Positions 17,442 to 25,971 of a DNA stretch of 64,000 bases are shown one piece after another. The first letter of the stretch is position 1; each line of letters begins with the position of its first letter. Source of the DNA: Bacteroidales bacterium (GTDB lineage Bacteria; Bacteroidota; Bacteroidia; Bacteroidales; UBA932); assembly GCA_022647615.1 (NCBI GenBank), contig JALCKZ010000001.1:1-64000 (forward strand), written 5' to 3'. The notes under the pieces were generated by a model. It saw only the letters and a list, made by a program, of their open reading frames with translations, was not told the origin of the DNA and made no database searches. The translations under genes were made by a program, and so were the position numbers.

Positions 17442-17933
17442 ATGTACCAAGAGGATTTTGATAACGCGGGAGCACAGGAGCGCAACGGCGATGACATTTA
17501 CTCAAAGCCTGTAAGAGCAGGGAAGAGAACTTACTTCTTTGATGTTAAGGCAACTAAGAACAATGATTACTATCTGACAATCACAGAGAGCAAGCGAAAG
17601 GTTGATAAAGACGGACACTTCTCTTATGATAAACATAAAATTTTCTTGTATAAGGAAGATTTTGAGAAGTTTGCGGATGGTCTTGACGAGGTTGTAAAAT
17701 ACATAAAAGAGAAATGCCCTGTAACTGAGAGAACTTATACAGATCACGACAGTTATGCAGAGGGCGGTGAGCATGCGGCAGGCAGCCACAATGCAGCAGA
17801 CACAGAGAAAATTGAAAAAGCGGAAGCAGCTGCAGCTCAGAACGTTGAAACAAGCGCTGCAAAAGAGCCTGAGGCTCCTAAAGCAGAGGAAAAAGCCAAA
17901 GATTTTACAAGCGTAGATTTTGACAAGCTATAA
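17442..17933 (+). CDS. PUR domain (DUF3276) nucleic-acid-binding protein
   Basis: Protein of 163 residues with a PUR-alpha-like domain in the first 95 residues (SKPVRAGKRTYFFDVKATKNNDYYLTITESKR, then HKIFLYKEDFEKFADGLDEVVKYIK), the Bacteroidetes DUF3276 family. PUR domains bind single-stranded DNA or RNA; a cellular role is not established in this phylum. The C-terminal 60 residues are acidic and Ala-rich, probably disordered. It is a single-gene unit with a -7 box 28 bases upstream and a terminator directly after. Confidence 0.9.
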   Translation: MYQEDFDNAGAQERNGDDIYSKPVRAGKRTYFFDVKATKNNDYYLTITESKRKVDKDGHFSYDKHKIFLYKEDFEKFADGLDEVVKYIKEKCPVTERTYTDHDSYAEGGEHAAGSHNAADTEKIEKAEAAAAQNVETSAAKEPEAPKAEEKAKDFTSVDFDKL

Positions 17934-17951
17934 AATCTGATGCGCGAATAC

Positions 17952-17987
17952 AAAAAAATAGCCGGTCAATGACCGGCTATTTTTTTG
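17952..17987. terminator. Bidirectional terminator between DUF3276 gene and tRNA-Cys
   Basis: ATAGCCGGTCA-ATGACCGGCTAT hairpin with an A-run on one side and a T-run on the other. It can end both the plus-strand DUF3276 transcript and the minus-strand tRNA transcript. Confidence 0.8.
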
Positions 17988-17989
17988 TG

Positions 17990-18060
17990 AGGTACCAAGC
18001 AGAATCGGACTGCTGTGCGCGGTTTTGCAGACCGCTGCCTAACCACTCGGCCATGGTACC
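17990..18060 (-). tRNA. tRNA-Cys(GCA)
   Basis: 71 bases on the minus strand. The acceptor stem GGTACCA pairs with TGGTACC, the anticodon stem GCGGT/ACCGC encloses the loop CTGCAAA with anticodon GCA, and the T arm carries TCCGATTC. The discriminator base is U73, characteristic of tRNA-Cys. The CCA end is not encoded. Confidence 0.96.
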
Positions 18061-18072
18061 GGAATGGGAGTG

Positions 18073-18102
18073 CAAAGATATGAAAAAAAAGATAAAACCA
18101 AA
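18073..18102 (-). promoter_or_regulatory. Promoter of tRNA-Cys
   Basis: Minus-strand -33 TTTG (18099-18102) and -7 TATCTTTG (18073-18080), separated by 18 bases. The -33 box touches the edge of tandem-hairpin array 3. Confidence 0.5.
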
Positions 18103-18104
18103 AT

Positions 18105-18174
18105 GACAGCGTATTACCCAATAATACGTCGTATTATCCAATATTACGCCGTAATAACCGGTAATACAGCGTGC
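18105..18174. repeat. 20-bp tandem hairpin array 3 (between rRNA methyltransferase gene and tRNA-Cys)
   Basis: Three 20-bp units plus a partial unit of the same family as 8501-8587 and 9326-9415. It shares the left end (AAAATGAC) and the right end (CGTGCAAA) with array 2 and stops about 5 bases from the stop codon of the upstream gene. Units form hairpins such as CGTATTA-TTGGG-TAATACG. Confidence 0.8.
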
Positions 18175-18179
18175 AAAGA

Positions 18180-19535
18180 TTATTCAACGTAAAGGACAAG
18201 TCCCTTTAGATAATCTCCTTCCGGATGGTAAATGTTGACGGGATGGTCTGCCGGCTGCTCAAGCCTGTATAGGATTCTGACCCTGCGTTTTGCAATGGCT
18301 GCTGCAGTAAAGACCGCCAGCGCAAAATCCTCTTTGCTTACTACTTGCGAGCAGCTGAATGTGAAGATTAGTCCTCCGTGTGATACGCGGGTTATTGCGT
18401 TGGCATTCAAATTTTTATATGCGCGCAATGCATTCTCTTTTGAGCTGCGGTGTTTTGCAAACGCGGGCGGGTCAACTATCATCAGGTCATATTTGCCCGA
18501 CTCAGTATTGCGCAAAAACTCCATTGCATCTGCACAAATACAACCTCCTGCATTTTCAAAACCATTGAGTTCCAGATTCTTCTGACACATGTCCACTGCC
18601 GGCTGAGAGCTATCAACAGAGTCAACGGAAAGCGCTCCGTTCTTCATTGCATACACGGAGAAACCTCCGGTATAACAGAACAAATTGAGCACTTTGCGCC
18701 CCTTGGAATACTTCCCTACCAGCGCGCGGTTCTCCCTCTGGTCCAGAAAGAAACCGGTCTTTTGCCCCTCTACCCAATCAACCACAAATTTATTTCCGTG
18801 CTCAAGCACATAAGGGGACGGCTGAGCTTTTTTGTACAAGTACTCATCATGCTCCGCAGAAGGATCAATTTTACCCTGTGCGGTTGCGGTAGAAGAGCTC
18901 TTATCATAAATCGCATCAAGCTCATCTCCCTCTTTTTCAAATAGTTTCTTTAGTTGCTCAGCGACAGTTTTTCTTGCCAGATACATTCCGGCGGAGTGCG
19001 CCTGGATAACTGCCATTTTGTTGTAAATATCTATGATTAAGCCGGGTAGAAAGTCTCCCTCCCCGTGAACAAGACGATAACAATTTGTAATGTCAGCAGA
19101 ACAATTTGCAGCATTTGCAGCGTTTGCGGCAGTTGCAACGTTTGCAGCATTTGAATTATCTTGCATTGCACTAATACCTAGACGTTTACGCATATCGTAG
19201 GCTTTCTCCAGCGCCCCAAACCAAAAAGCATCATCAATCGTGACCTGCTTAAAACTTAAAATGCGCACAGCAATTGAGCCGTTCTGGTAATGGCCAGTTC
19301 CAAGAAACTCATCCTTAGCGGAATAGACATTCACAAGGCATCCGTCAACCGGATGTCCAAGAATATTTCTAATTGCTCCGGAAAATACCCACGGGTGGAA
19401 CCTCTTGAGCGAATTGTCTTTACCGGGGTACAGTATCACTTTTGGTATTGGCGCAGCAGTACTATTTTGCTGCGGCACAGCAGTACTATTTTGCTGCGGC
19501 ACAGCAGTACCATTTGAGATTTGACTATCTGACAT
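18180..19535 (-). CDS. rlmI: Class I SAM-dependent 23S rRNA cytosine methyltransferase (RlmI-like) with insertions
   Basis: Predicted m5C methyltransferase of 23S rRNA. After the insert-rich N-terminus a PUA-like domain begins (YPGKDNSLKRFHPWVFSGAI). The catalytic domain carries WVEGQKTGFFLDQRENRALV, the SAM motif VLNLFCYTGGFSVYA, the motif DLMIVDPPAFAKH, and the catalytic-site region FTFSCSQVV. At 451 residues it exceeds the usual 390-400. The excess lies in three repeat-rich stretches: an N-terminal TAVPQQNS duplication (24-bp DNA repeat) at about 9-31, an Asn/Ala run (NAANVATAANAANAAN) at about 125-143, and a Ser/Thr/Ala stretch near 212-225. Substrate assignment to C1962 is by family only. 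Confidence 0.85.
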   Translation of the reverse strand: MSDSQISNGTAVPQQNSTAVPQQNSTAAPIPKVILYPGKDNSLKRFHPWVFSGAIRNILGHPVDGCLVNVYSAKDEFLGTGHYQNGSIAVRILSFKQVTIDDAFWFGALEKAYDMRKRLGISAMQDNSNAANVATAANAANAANCSADITNCYRLVHGEGDFLPGLIIDIYNKMAVIQAHSAGMYLARKTVAEQLKKLFEKEGDELDAIYDKSSSTATAQGKIDPSAEHDEYLYKKAQPSPYVLEHGNKFVVDWVEGQKTGFFLDQRENRALVGKYSKGRKVLNLFCYTGGFSVYAMKNGALSVDSVDSSQPAVDMCQKNLELNGFENAGGCICADAMEFLRNTESGKYDLMIVDPPAFAKHRSSKENALRAYKNLNANAITRVSHGGLIFTFSCSQVVSKEDFALAVFTAAAIAKRRVRILYRLEQPADHPVNIYHPEGDYLKGLVLYVE

Positions 19536-19567
19536 TTTAAAAGAAATTTTTCAGCAAATAATTAATA

Positions 19568-20197
19568 CTACTTTTTTTCACCAGAATTATTACCCTGTGC
19601 ACCAGGATGTTCTGACTTATAGAGCTTTAAAGCCTCATACATTTCTCTGCAGACCCACGCATCAATAGCTGCGTAACGGAGCTGAGCATCAGAAAGTTTG
19701 GAGCTTTCCCAATTTGAAAGCTGCTGAGATTTGGAGACTTTTCTCCCCAAAATTATGGCAGCCATTTTGCGAACGCTCTTTTCCTCTATCCCAAAATTCT
19801 CAGCAATACTCTGCAAATCAACAAATCCCAAAGGCTGGAATTTAAAGTACTCCTGCAATCCCTTGATATCATCTCTTACCGCGGCACCAATCTTAAGTAT
19901 TTTTTGATTGGATAATATATCCGCAAGCTCCTTAGGAACACCAAGTTGCTGAAGCCTAAAAATGAATGCCCTGTCGTGACCTGCAAGCTGCAAAATTGCC
20001 ATCTTATTACGCGGCACATGAGGAATAAAGCAAGGCTTAGTCTCTGTGTCAAAGCCAATTACCTGCTGCGCGCCCAAGTATGAAATTGCATCATCATACA
20101 GAGCATTCCTGCTCTCTACAACAGTAATGCTGCCGCTGAACTCAATGGCCTGCAGTTTCTCAATCTGCTCTGTCTTAATGATATGCAAAAATCCCAT
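19568..20197 (-). CDS. DEDD-type 3'-5' exonuclease (RNase D-like)
   Basis: Single-domain exonuclease of 209 residues. The three Exo motifs are visible: QVIGFDTETKPCF (Exo I, DxE), AAVRDDIKGLQEYF (Exo II) and QLRYAAIDAWVCREMYEAL (Exo III, with the YxxxD arrangement). The HRDC domains of RNase D are absent, so it resembles the stand-alone proteins found throughout Bacteroidetes. The natural substrate is unknown. It follows the racemase gene and precedes the rRNA methyltransferase gene on the minus strand with short spacers. Confidence 0.88.
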   Translation of the reverse strand: MGFLHIIKTEQIEKLQAIEFSGSITVVESRNALYDDAISYLGAQQVIGFDTETKPCFIPHVPRNKMAILQLAGHDRAFIFRLQQLGVPKELADILSNQKILKIGAAVRDDIKGLQEYFKFQPLGFVDLQSIAENFGIEEKSVRKMAAIILGRKVSKSQQLSNWESSKLSDAQLRYAAIDAWVCREMYEALKLYKSEHPGAQGNNSGEKK

Positions 20198-20266
20198 AAA
20201 TAAATGCGTTATCCTAAAAAATATCCTTAGGCTGAAACGTACCTGCTAATCAGCAAGGTATGAGTA

Positions 20267-21832
20267 TTAGCAGCCGTTAGCTTTTACAACTTTCTTGGTT
20301 CCAACCGGTTTAGCTCCGGCAGGTTTTGCATCAGCAGATTCAGGTTCCAAAATCTTAACAATCTGCTCATAGCAATGAGGCACAAGTTTTTGAATTCTCT
20401 CCAGATTCTCCTTCTTTATGTTGGTTCTGGAGAACGGCACAAATACCGTTGTAATATCCTCTGTTCCAGGGTTTCTTCCAAACTTAAAGTCATAAGAAAG
20501 ACCACCTTCTTTATCCAAATTCTCCGGTTTTACCAAATAATATGGAACTGAAATGAAGGCCTGGAGTTTACCTCCGCGGGCACGCAAAGCCAGCTGCTTG
20601 TCTTGTCTCAAAGTCTGGTAACACTCAATGGCTGTGAATATTGCAGGATCAATAAATGTAAAGTCAGGGGAAATCAAGTGCGCGTAAATTGGCTGACCGT
20701 TAACCTTATAGTTGCGCAACTCGTTGATAGTCTCTTTTAAAGTATCAAGCAAGAAAGGATAGTGTGTGCAACCCAAAATAACGCTCTTCAAAGGAGCCTG
20801 CTTCTTGCTGCGGGCAAGTTTATCAAACAAAGAAACCAAATGGAAACGTGCGTAGTTTGCGGCCGAATTCAGCTGAAATTCAACATATTTGCCACCTTCT
20901 TTCTTGTAAAGAACATGATTGTTTGAAAAATCAAAATGATAAACAGAAAGCAATCTCTCTTTGATATCATCAGGAGCAGTACCCATCTTTGGACCTCTGT
21001 AAGTTGCGCGAGGCTCTGTTAATGAAGGGTCTACAAAGTCCGGCTCCAAATCAACGCTCTCAGCAAAACCTGCACCTGGCTGATTTACAACCTCTATATA
21101 ATTTTTATAGTGCTTAGCTTTTGCAACCTCTTTAATCGTACGCGCGTAAGCGTTTGAAGATATGGTACCTACGGTTGCCATAACTCCTACTGAAAGAGAA
21201 TCCTTATCTTTAACTTTATCCAGTTCAGAGAACAATGCGTTAACTCCGGCATTGATTACGCCGATAACTTTAACACCTGTTTTTGAAAGTTCCAGAAGAT
21301 GCTGAATATCTTTAAGACCATACGCAGTTGCTGTGTTGCAGGCAATTACGATAATCTTTACAGGCTTCTTCTCTCCCTTTGGATTTTTTTCTATGTTGCT
21401 TGTGTAATATTTATTGCCAAGCATAAAGAGCGCATCCTTAACCGCAAGCTCTCTCAAATAATCATCCTTTCCCTCTGAAGAATAATTTCCATAAGGCATA
21501 TTAGCCTGGTCTCCAAGGTATTCAAAGTCCTCTCCGGCAAAATCAGGAATGCCGTCCGGTTTAAGGGCACCGGTAATATTATTCATATTATCAGCCTTAA
21601 GCATAACTTCCAGAACAGTTAAACCGCCTGTACCTGAATCAAATACACCAATAGGAAGTGAATCCCTCTGGCTTGGATATGCTCCAAAATTTGCAAAAAA
21701 GATACTGGAAGAATCGTTCAGCGCCTTTTTCATGATAGGCGTAACTTCCACAGAGGCAGCCTGTTTCTTTTGTCCGCAGCCGACCATTGCCAGCGCAGCC
21801 ATTGCCAAAAACAGATAACCAAATTTTTTCAT
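20267..21832 (-). CDS. Lipoprotein form of an Asp/Glu racemase (MurI-like)
   Basis: Racemase-family protein with an export signal. The N-terminus MKKFGYLFLAMAALAMVGCG is a lipoprotein signal with lipobox MVGC, so the protein is predicted to be anchored outside the cytoplasm. The racemase core is unmistakable: IGVFDSGTGGLTVLEVM, IVIACNTATAYG with one catalytic Cys, and SVILGCTHYPFLLDTL with the second. It has about 520 residues against about 270 for MurI, with long inserts between the motifs (such as 260-325) and a C-terminal extension ending AKPAGAKPVGTKKV. Because both cysteines are kept it may be active in the periplasm. A start at 21841 (MLL before MKK) is also possible. It is not clustered with cell-wall genes, and no cytoplasmic MurI is in the window. 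Confidence 0.82.
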   Translation of the reverse strand: MKKFGYLFLAMAALAMVGCGQKKQAASVEVTPIMKKALNDSSSIFFANFGAYPSQRDSLPIGVFDSGTGGLTVLEVMLKADNMNNITGALKPDGIPDFAGEDFEYLGDQANMPYGNYSSEGKDDYLRELAVKDALFMLGNKYYTSNIEKNPKGEKKPVKIIVIACNTATAYGLKDIQHLLELSKTGVKVIGVINAGVNALFSELDKVKDKDSLSVGVMATVGTISSNAYARTIKEVAKAKHYKNYIEVVNQPGAGFAESVDLEPDFVDPSLTEPRATYRGPKMGTAPDDIKERLLSVYHFDFSNNHVLYKKEGGKYVEFQLNSAANYARFHLVSLFDKLARSKKQAPLKSVILGCTHYPFLLDTLKETINELRNYKVNGQPIYAHLISPDFTFIDPAIFTAIECYQTLRQDKQLALRARGGKLQAFISVPYYLVKPENLDKEGGLSYDFKFGRNPGTEDITTVFVPFSRTNIKKENLERIQKLVPHCYEQIVKILEPESADAKPAGAKPVGTKKVVKANGC

Positions 21833-21928
21833 AAGTAACATATTTAAGCGGGATTATTTTTTAATCCCGACAGTTTATAAAATTCAAAACTGCAATTTAG
21901 CTACTGTAAAAGCTAAATTTTTGCAGAC

Positions 21929-23194
21929 TTATCTATAGCTGTAAGTTCCGTGCTCTCCCTCTATAACAACTTCAGCTCCAAGTGATTTACCTTTCATAGC
22001 GCTCTTGCTTCCGCCGGCCGCGCTCATCTTTTCTACGTGACCAATCACCTGCGCTTTAACCTTGTACTTGCCCGCAATATCAATGATGCCCTGCGCAATA
22101 GCCTCAGGCACATAGAATTCCATGCGGTGCCCCATGTTGAACACTTTGTACATTTCCCTCCATTCAGTTCCGCTTTCATGCTGAATTGTTCTGAACAAAA
22201 CGGGAACAGGGAAAAGATTATCCTTTACAACTCTCAAATTATCAATAAAATGCAGCACTTTAGTTTGTGCCCCGCCGGTGCAGTGAATCATCCCGTCAAC
22301 TTTTCCGCGATACTTATCCAGCACCTCTTTTACTATCGGCGCATAAGTGCGGGTTGGGGAAAGAACCAGCTTTCCGTAAGTCAGCCCAGTCTCCGGCTCA
22401 ATCTCCGTAAGCTTCTTAGAACCACTGTAAATCAGAGCTTTTGGAACTTGAGGGTCAAAAGTTTCAGGATATTTCTTAGCAAGATATTTTGCAAAAACAT
22501 CATGGCGCGCAGAGGTTAATCCGTTGCTTCCCATCCCTCCGTTATACTCCTTTTCATAGCTGGCCTTTCCGTCAGAAGCCAGAGCAACAATTACATCGCC
22601 CGCTTTAATACGCGCATTATCAATGACATCCTTGCGTTTTATTTTTGCATAAACCGTACTGTCCACTATAACCGTACGCACCAAATCCCCAACGTCAGCC
22701 GTTTCACCGCCTGTCGGGATTAAATGCACGCCAAACTTTTCCATCTGCTTGCCAAACTTCTCAGCGCCTGATATTAAGCGGCTTATAACCTCACCCGGTA
22801 TCAGATTTTTATTTCTCCCGATAGTTGACGATATGTAGATATTGTCCGTAATTCCCACACACAGAAGGTCATCCGTATTCATGACAATTGCATCCTGCGC
22901 AATTCCGTCCCACACGCTCATATCTCCCGTCTCCTTCCAGTAAGCATAAGCCAATGAAGACTTGGTGCCCGCTCCGTCCGCATGCATCAGCACGCAGAAA
23001 TCATCCGTGCGCGCCTTGCCGGATGCAACTTTGCCTGCAGAAGCTCTGCTTTTTGATGGCATAGCCTCAGGAACAAGCTTGCAGAACGCCTTGGGAAACA
23101 ATCCTTTATCAATGTGTTTGATAGCGTTGTGCACATCCTCCTTGCCGGAAGATACTCCGCGCAACATATATCTGTCTTTGCTTGCTGCCTTCAT
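21929..23194 (-). CDS. purM: Phosphoribosylformylglycinamidine cyclo-ligase (AIR synthetase)
   Basis: ATP-dependent closure of the imidazole ring in purine synthesis. The PurM signatures are present: HADGAGTKSSLAYAYW, AQDAIVMNTDDLLCVG, LIPTGGETADVGDLV, and the C-terminal MIHCTGGAQTKVLHF and FNMGHRMEFYV, in the Bacteroidetes variant. Length is 421, somewhat longer than relatives, partly from a Ser/Ala/Lys stretch at about 45-63 (PSKSRASAGKVASGKAR). A CTGTCGGGA 9-mer falls in the codons for LIPTGG. The gene appears monocistronic. Confidence 0.93.
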   Translation of the reverse strand: MKAASKDRYMLRGVSSGKEDVHNAIKHIDKGLFPKAFCKLVPEAMPSKSRASAGKVASGKARTDDFCVLMHADGAGTKSSLAYAYWKETGDMSVWDGIAQDAIVMNTDDLLCVGITDNIYISSTIGRNKNLIPGEVISRLISGAEKFGKQMEKFGVHLIPTGGETADVGDLVRTVIVDSTVYAKIKRKDVIDNARIKAGDVIVALASDGKASYEKEYNGGMGSNGLTSARHDVFAKYLAKKYPETFDPQVPKALIYSGSKKLTEIEPETGLTYGKLVLSPTRTYAPIVKEVLDKYRGKVDGMIHCTGGAQTKVLHFIDNLRVVKDNLFPVPVLFRTIQHESGTEWREMYKVFNMGHRMEFYVPEAIAQGIIDIAGKYKVKAQVIGHVEKMSAAGGSKSAMKGKSLGAEVVIEGEHGTYSYR

Positions 23195-23228
23195 ATTAGC
23201 TCCTAAAGATTGACATTTTATTATTACA

Positions 23229-23236
23229 CAAATATA
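23229..23236 (-). promoter_or_regulatory. -7 box TATATTTG of purM
   Basis: Exact TAnnTTTG match on the minus strand, 35 bases before the purM start. No clear -33 box. Confidence 0.45.
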
Positions 23237-23251
23237 ACAATAAACATTAAA

Positions 23252-23298
23252 GGACGGGAAGTTTTTGTAACAAATTTGTTATAAAACTTCCCGCCCTA
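23252..23298 (-). terminator. Hairpin after glutamine synthetase III gene
   Basis: Arms GGCGGGAAGTTTT and AAAACTTCCCGTCC (minus-strand reading) form a long GC-based stem with an AT loop, about 70 bases after the glnN stop. The trailing U-run is short, so termination strength is uncertain. Confidence 0.5.
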
Positions 23299-23364
23299 AT
23301 GCTAAATACAACTGATGCGCAACACTGGTTATTTGCAACACGAGCTGTTTGTCACATAAGCTAA

Positions 23365-25566
23365 TTACCTGAATGATTGGAGTTCCCTGTATTTTGGCAG
23401 CGGCCACAGCTCATCATCAATCACCATCTCCAGCTTGTCCGCATAGCGGCGAATGGACGCCATATACGGAAGCACCGTATCATAGTAAGCCTTAGCCTTT
23501 TGCGGAATATCCTCTATCTTGTTTGCAACCTTGCGCGCCTCAATCAGCTGATGCACATCCTCATGCAGGTTGTTGATGTAACCGGAAATTTTGCTGATTA
23601 GCCTTAGCTGCATTGCGCACATTGTAGCATAATCTTTAGGATACAAATCTTTTAGTCCTTTCACATTGGCAATCAGAGAGTTCTGAAAAGTAATAGCTGT
23701 CGGGATAACATGATTTGTCGCCAAATCTCCAAGCACGCGCGCCTCTATCTGCAGCTTCTTGACGTAAATTTCATTTAGGACCTCATACCTTGCCATTGCC
23801 TCACGGCCGGTCATAATATCCATATCCTCAAAGAGTTTCACGTTTTTCTTATCTATGAATTCTTTGAAGGCCTGCGGAACATTTTTGACGTCTTTTAGAC
23901 CACGTTTTGCAGCCTCCTTGCGCCACTCGTCACTATAGCCGTTCCCTTCAAAACGTATCTTCTTGGATTCCAGCAAGAACTGGCGGATTACTTTCATCAT
24001 CGCCTTGTCCATGGAAAGGCCGCTCTCCATGTTCTTATCTACCAGCGCTTTAAAACGTACAAACTGCTCGGCGACAATTGTGTTAAGAACAAAAATTGAA
24101 GAGGCGACATTTGCAGAAGACCCTACCGCCCTGAATTCAAAGCGATTACCGGTGAAGGCAAATGGGGATGTTCTGTTGCGGTCAGTGTTGTCCGGAAGAA
24201 TTTCAGGAATCTGATTTACAATGTGAAGCTTGCTGCGCACTTTAACCTCTTTATCGGTAACTGATGTAAGATTCTTATCTGTAAGGTTTTCTATGCTCTC
24301 CACAAGTTTTGTCAAAGTCTCACCGATGAAAATGCTCATAACCGCAGGAGGTGCCTCGCTCCCGCCCAGGCGGTACATATTGTTTAAAGAAGCTACAGTG
24401 CTCATTAACAAGTAGCTATGTTCATATACTCCGCGCATTACGGCAGAGAAGAAGCAAAGGAACTGCAAATTTGTGCGCGGCGTACGTCCTGGTTTTAAAA
24501 GGTTTACGCCTGTGTCGGTTATCATGCTCCAGTTGCAATGCTTTCCGCTTCCGTTAACTCCGTCAAAAGGTTTCTCATGGAAAATCACTTTAAGTCTGTG
24601 CTTTACGGCGATGTTCTTCATGATAATCATCATCATCAGATTTTGGTCAGATGAAATATTAGCCTCACCGTAAATTGGCGCAAACTCAAACTGATTGGGA
24701 GCCACCTCATTATGTCTGGTCTTTAGATGTACTCCAAGTTTATATGCTTCAGTTTCAAAGTCTTGCATGAACGCCATCACCCTGCTTGGAATTGCTCCAA
24801 AGTAGTGGTCCTCCAGCTGCTGGTCTTTTGCTGCATTGTGCCCTACAAGCGTTCTTCCGCAAATTACAAGGTCCGGACGCGCGCTGTAAAGTGCCTCATC
24901 TACAAGGAAATACTCTTGCTCAATTCCAAGCTGCGGTCTTACCTTGTTTACATTTTTATCAAACATTTTGCAAATAGCCGTTGCCGCTTTATCCACAGCT
25001 GCAATTGACTTTAAATGAGGAGTTTTCTGATCCAGCGCCTCACCTGTATAAGCGACAAAAACTGTCGGGATACAAAGAGTTTGGCCTATGATAAACGCAG
25101 GCGAACTTGGGTCCCAGGCCGTGTAACCCCTTGCCTCAAAGGTATTTCTAAGGCCGCCATTAGGAAAGCTGGACGCATCCGGCTCCTGCTGAATTAGAGT
25201 GCTGCCCTTAAAGTTCTCAAACACACCAGCTCCGCCGGCCATGGGATCTGCAAAAGACTCATGCTTCTCGGCCGTAGCATCTGTAAGTGGTTGAAACCAA
25301 TGGGTATAGTGGGTTGCGCCCATCTTCACAGCCCAGTTCTTCATACCGGCCGCAATCTGGTCCGCAATCTCCCGCTCAATCTTCTCCCCATTGTTAATGG
25401 CATTCACAACGGCTGTGTAAGCCTCTGTAGATAAGTACAATTGCATCTTGGGAAGGTCAAAAACATTCATCCCAAAATACTCGGACACAGGTCTGCTGTC
25501 CTCATAAAACCTTTTAGCACTGTGAGTTGCAAACTCAGCCAATGCTCTAGTACGTGCGTTGCTCAT
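23365..25566 (-). CDS. glnN: Glutamine synthetase type III
   Basis: Large ATP-dependent enzyme making glutamine from glutamate and ammonium; type III is the main form in Bacteroidales. It has 733 residues, normal for the class. Recognised segments are QPLTDATAEKHESF, the metal and substrate motif HNEVAPNQFEFAPIYGEAN, the ATP-site motif VNGSGKHCNWSM, and RTSPFAFTGNRFEFRAVGSSAN. Two CTGTCGGGA copies lie inside the gene (23697 and 25062), both where the protein reads IPT. The leader holds a minisatellite between promoter and start codon. Confidence 0.96.
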   Translation of the reverse strand: MSNARTRALAEFATHSAKRFYEDSRPVSEYFGMNVFDLPKMQLYLSTEAYTAVVNAINNGEKIEREIADQIAAGMKNWAVKMGATHYTHWFQPLTDATAEKHESFADPMAGGAGVFENFKGSTLIQQEPDASSFPNGGLRNTFEARGYTAWDPSSPAFIIGQTLCIPTVFVAYTGEALDQKTPHLKSIAAVDKAATAICKMFDKNVNKVRPQLGIEQEYFLVDEALYSARPDLVICGRTLVGHNAAKDQQLEDHYFGAIPSRVMAFMQDFETEAYKLGVHLKTRHNEVAPNQFEFAPIYGEANISSDQNLMMMIIMKNIAVKHRLKVIFHEKPFDGVNGSGKHCNWSMITDTGVNLLKPGRTPRTNLQFLCFFSAVMRGVYEHSYLLMSTVASLNNMYRLGGSEAPPAVMSIFIGETLTKLVESIENLTDKNLTSVTDKEVKVRSKLHIVNQIPEILPDNTDRNRTSPFAFTGNRFEFRAVGSSANVASSIFVLNTIVAEQFVRFKALVDKNMESGLSMDKAMMKVIRQFLLESKKIRFEGNGYSDEWRKEAAKRGLKDVKNVPQAFKEFIDKKNVKLFEDMDIMTGREAMARYEVLNEIYVKKLQIEARVLGDLATNHVIPTAITFQNSLIANVKGLKDLYPKDYATMCAMQLRLISKISGYINNLHEDVHQLIEARKVANKIEDIPQKAKAYYDTVLPYMASIRRYADKLEMVIDDELWPLPKYRELQSFR

Positions 25567-25587
25567 ATTTGATTTTTAAATTAGTGT

Positions 25588-25662
25588 GCCTATCCTGGTG
25601 TGCCTGCACCGGTGTGCCTGCTCCGGTGTACCTGCTCCAGTGTGCCTGACGGTGTGCCTGGC
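25588..25662. repeat. 14/15-bp minisatellite in the glnN leader
   Basis: About five imperfect tandem copies of GGTGTGCCTGCTCC. The array lies between the -7 box (25664-25671) and the glnN start (25566), so it would be transcribed as almost the whole 5' leader. Confidence 0.8.
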
Positions 25663-25663
25663 A

Positions 25664-25671
25664 CAAATATA
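25664..25671 (-). promoter_or_regulatory. -7 box TATATTTG of glnN
   Basis: Exact TAnnTTTG match on the minus strand, directly adjoining the minisatellite. Transcription would start near 25657. Confidence 0.5.
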
Positions 25672-25810
25672 TGGCGTTTTGCGGAAAAATGTGCCGCAAC
25701 AAAGTATTTTTTTAAAAAAACACCTCAAAATTCACAAAATCTGTCGCGAAAAAGGTAATTTTTCCAAAAAATACCTCAAAAAGTCCAATTATCCATGAAA
25801 TGTTCCTCAA

Positions 25811-25832
25811 AATGCGCAGAACAGCACTTTAC
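25811..25832. repeat. 22-bp repeat, left copy flanking the transposase remnant
   Basis: A 22-bp sequence starting AATGCGCAGAACAGCAC is repeated exactly and in the same direction at 26994-27015. It is followed by TCCCACTCCAGAACGC, a second motif that recurs near 26982-26998. The pair brackets the decayed transposase. Confidence 0.75.
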
Positions 25833-25852
25833 ATTCCCACTCCAGAACGCAT

Positions 25853-25968
25853 AAAAAGGCAAAAAGTTAATTTATTGAAAATGTGAGCATTACAAAGCTC
25901 ACAATTTTTGAGAAAACAAAAAACGCTGTAACTAGCTGATAGTCAGATAGAGTAATTTTTGCCTTTTT
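25853..25968. repeat. AT-rich module bounded by 13-bp inverted repeats
   Basis: AAAAAGGCAAAAA (25853-25865) and TTTTTGCCTTTTT (25956-25968) bound a 116-bp segment with an internal hairpin GTGAGC/GCTCAC (about 25883-25902). It lies at the 3' end of the transposase remnant. It may be the transposase-associated structured end, or a terminator. Confidence 0.55.
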
Positions 25969-25971
25969 AAG

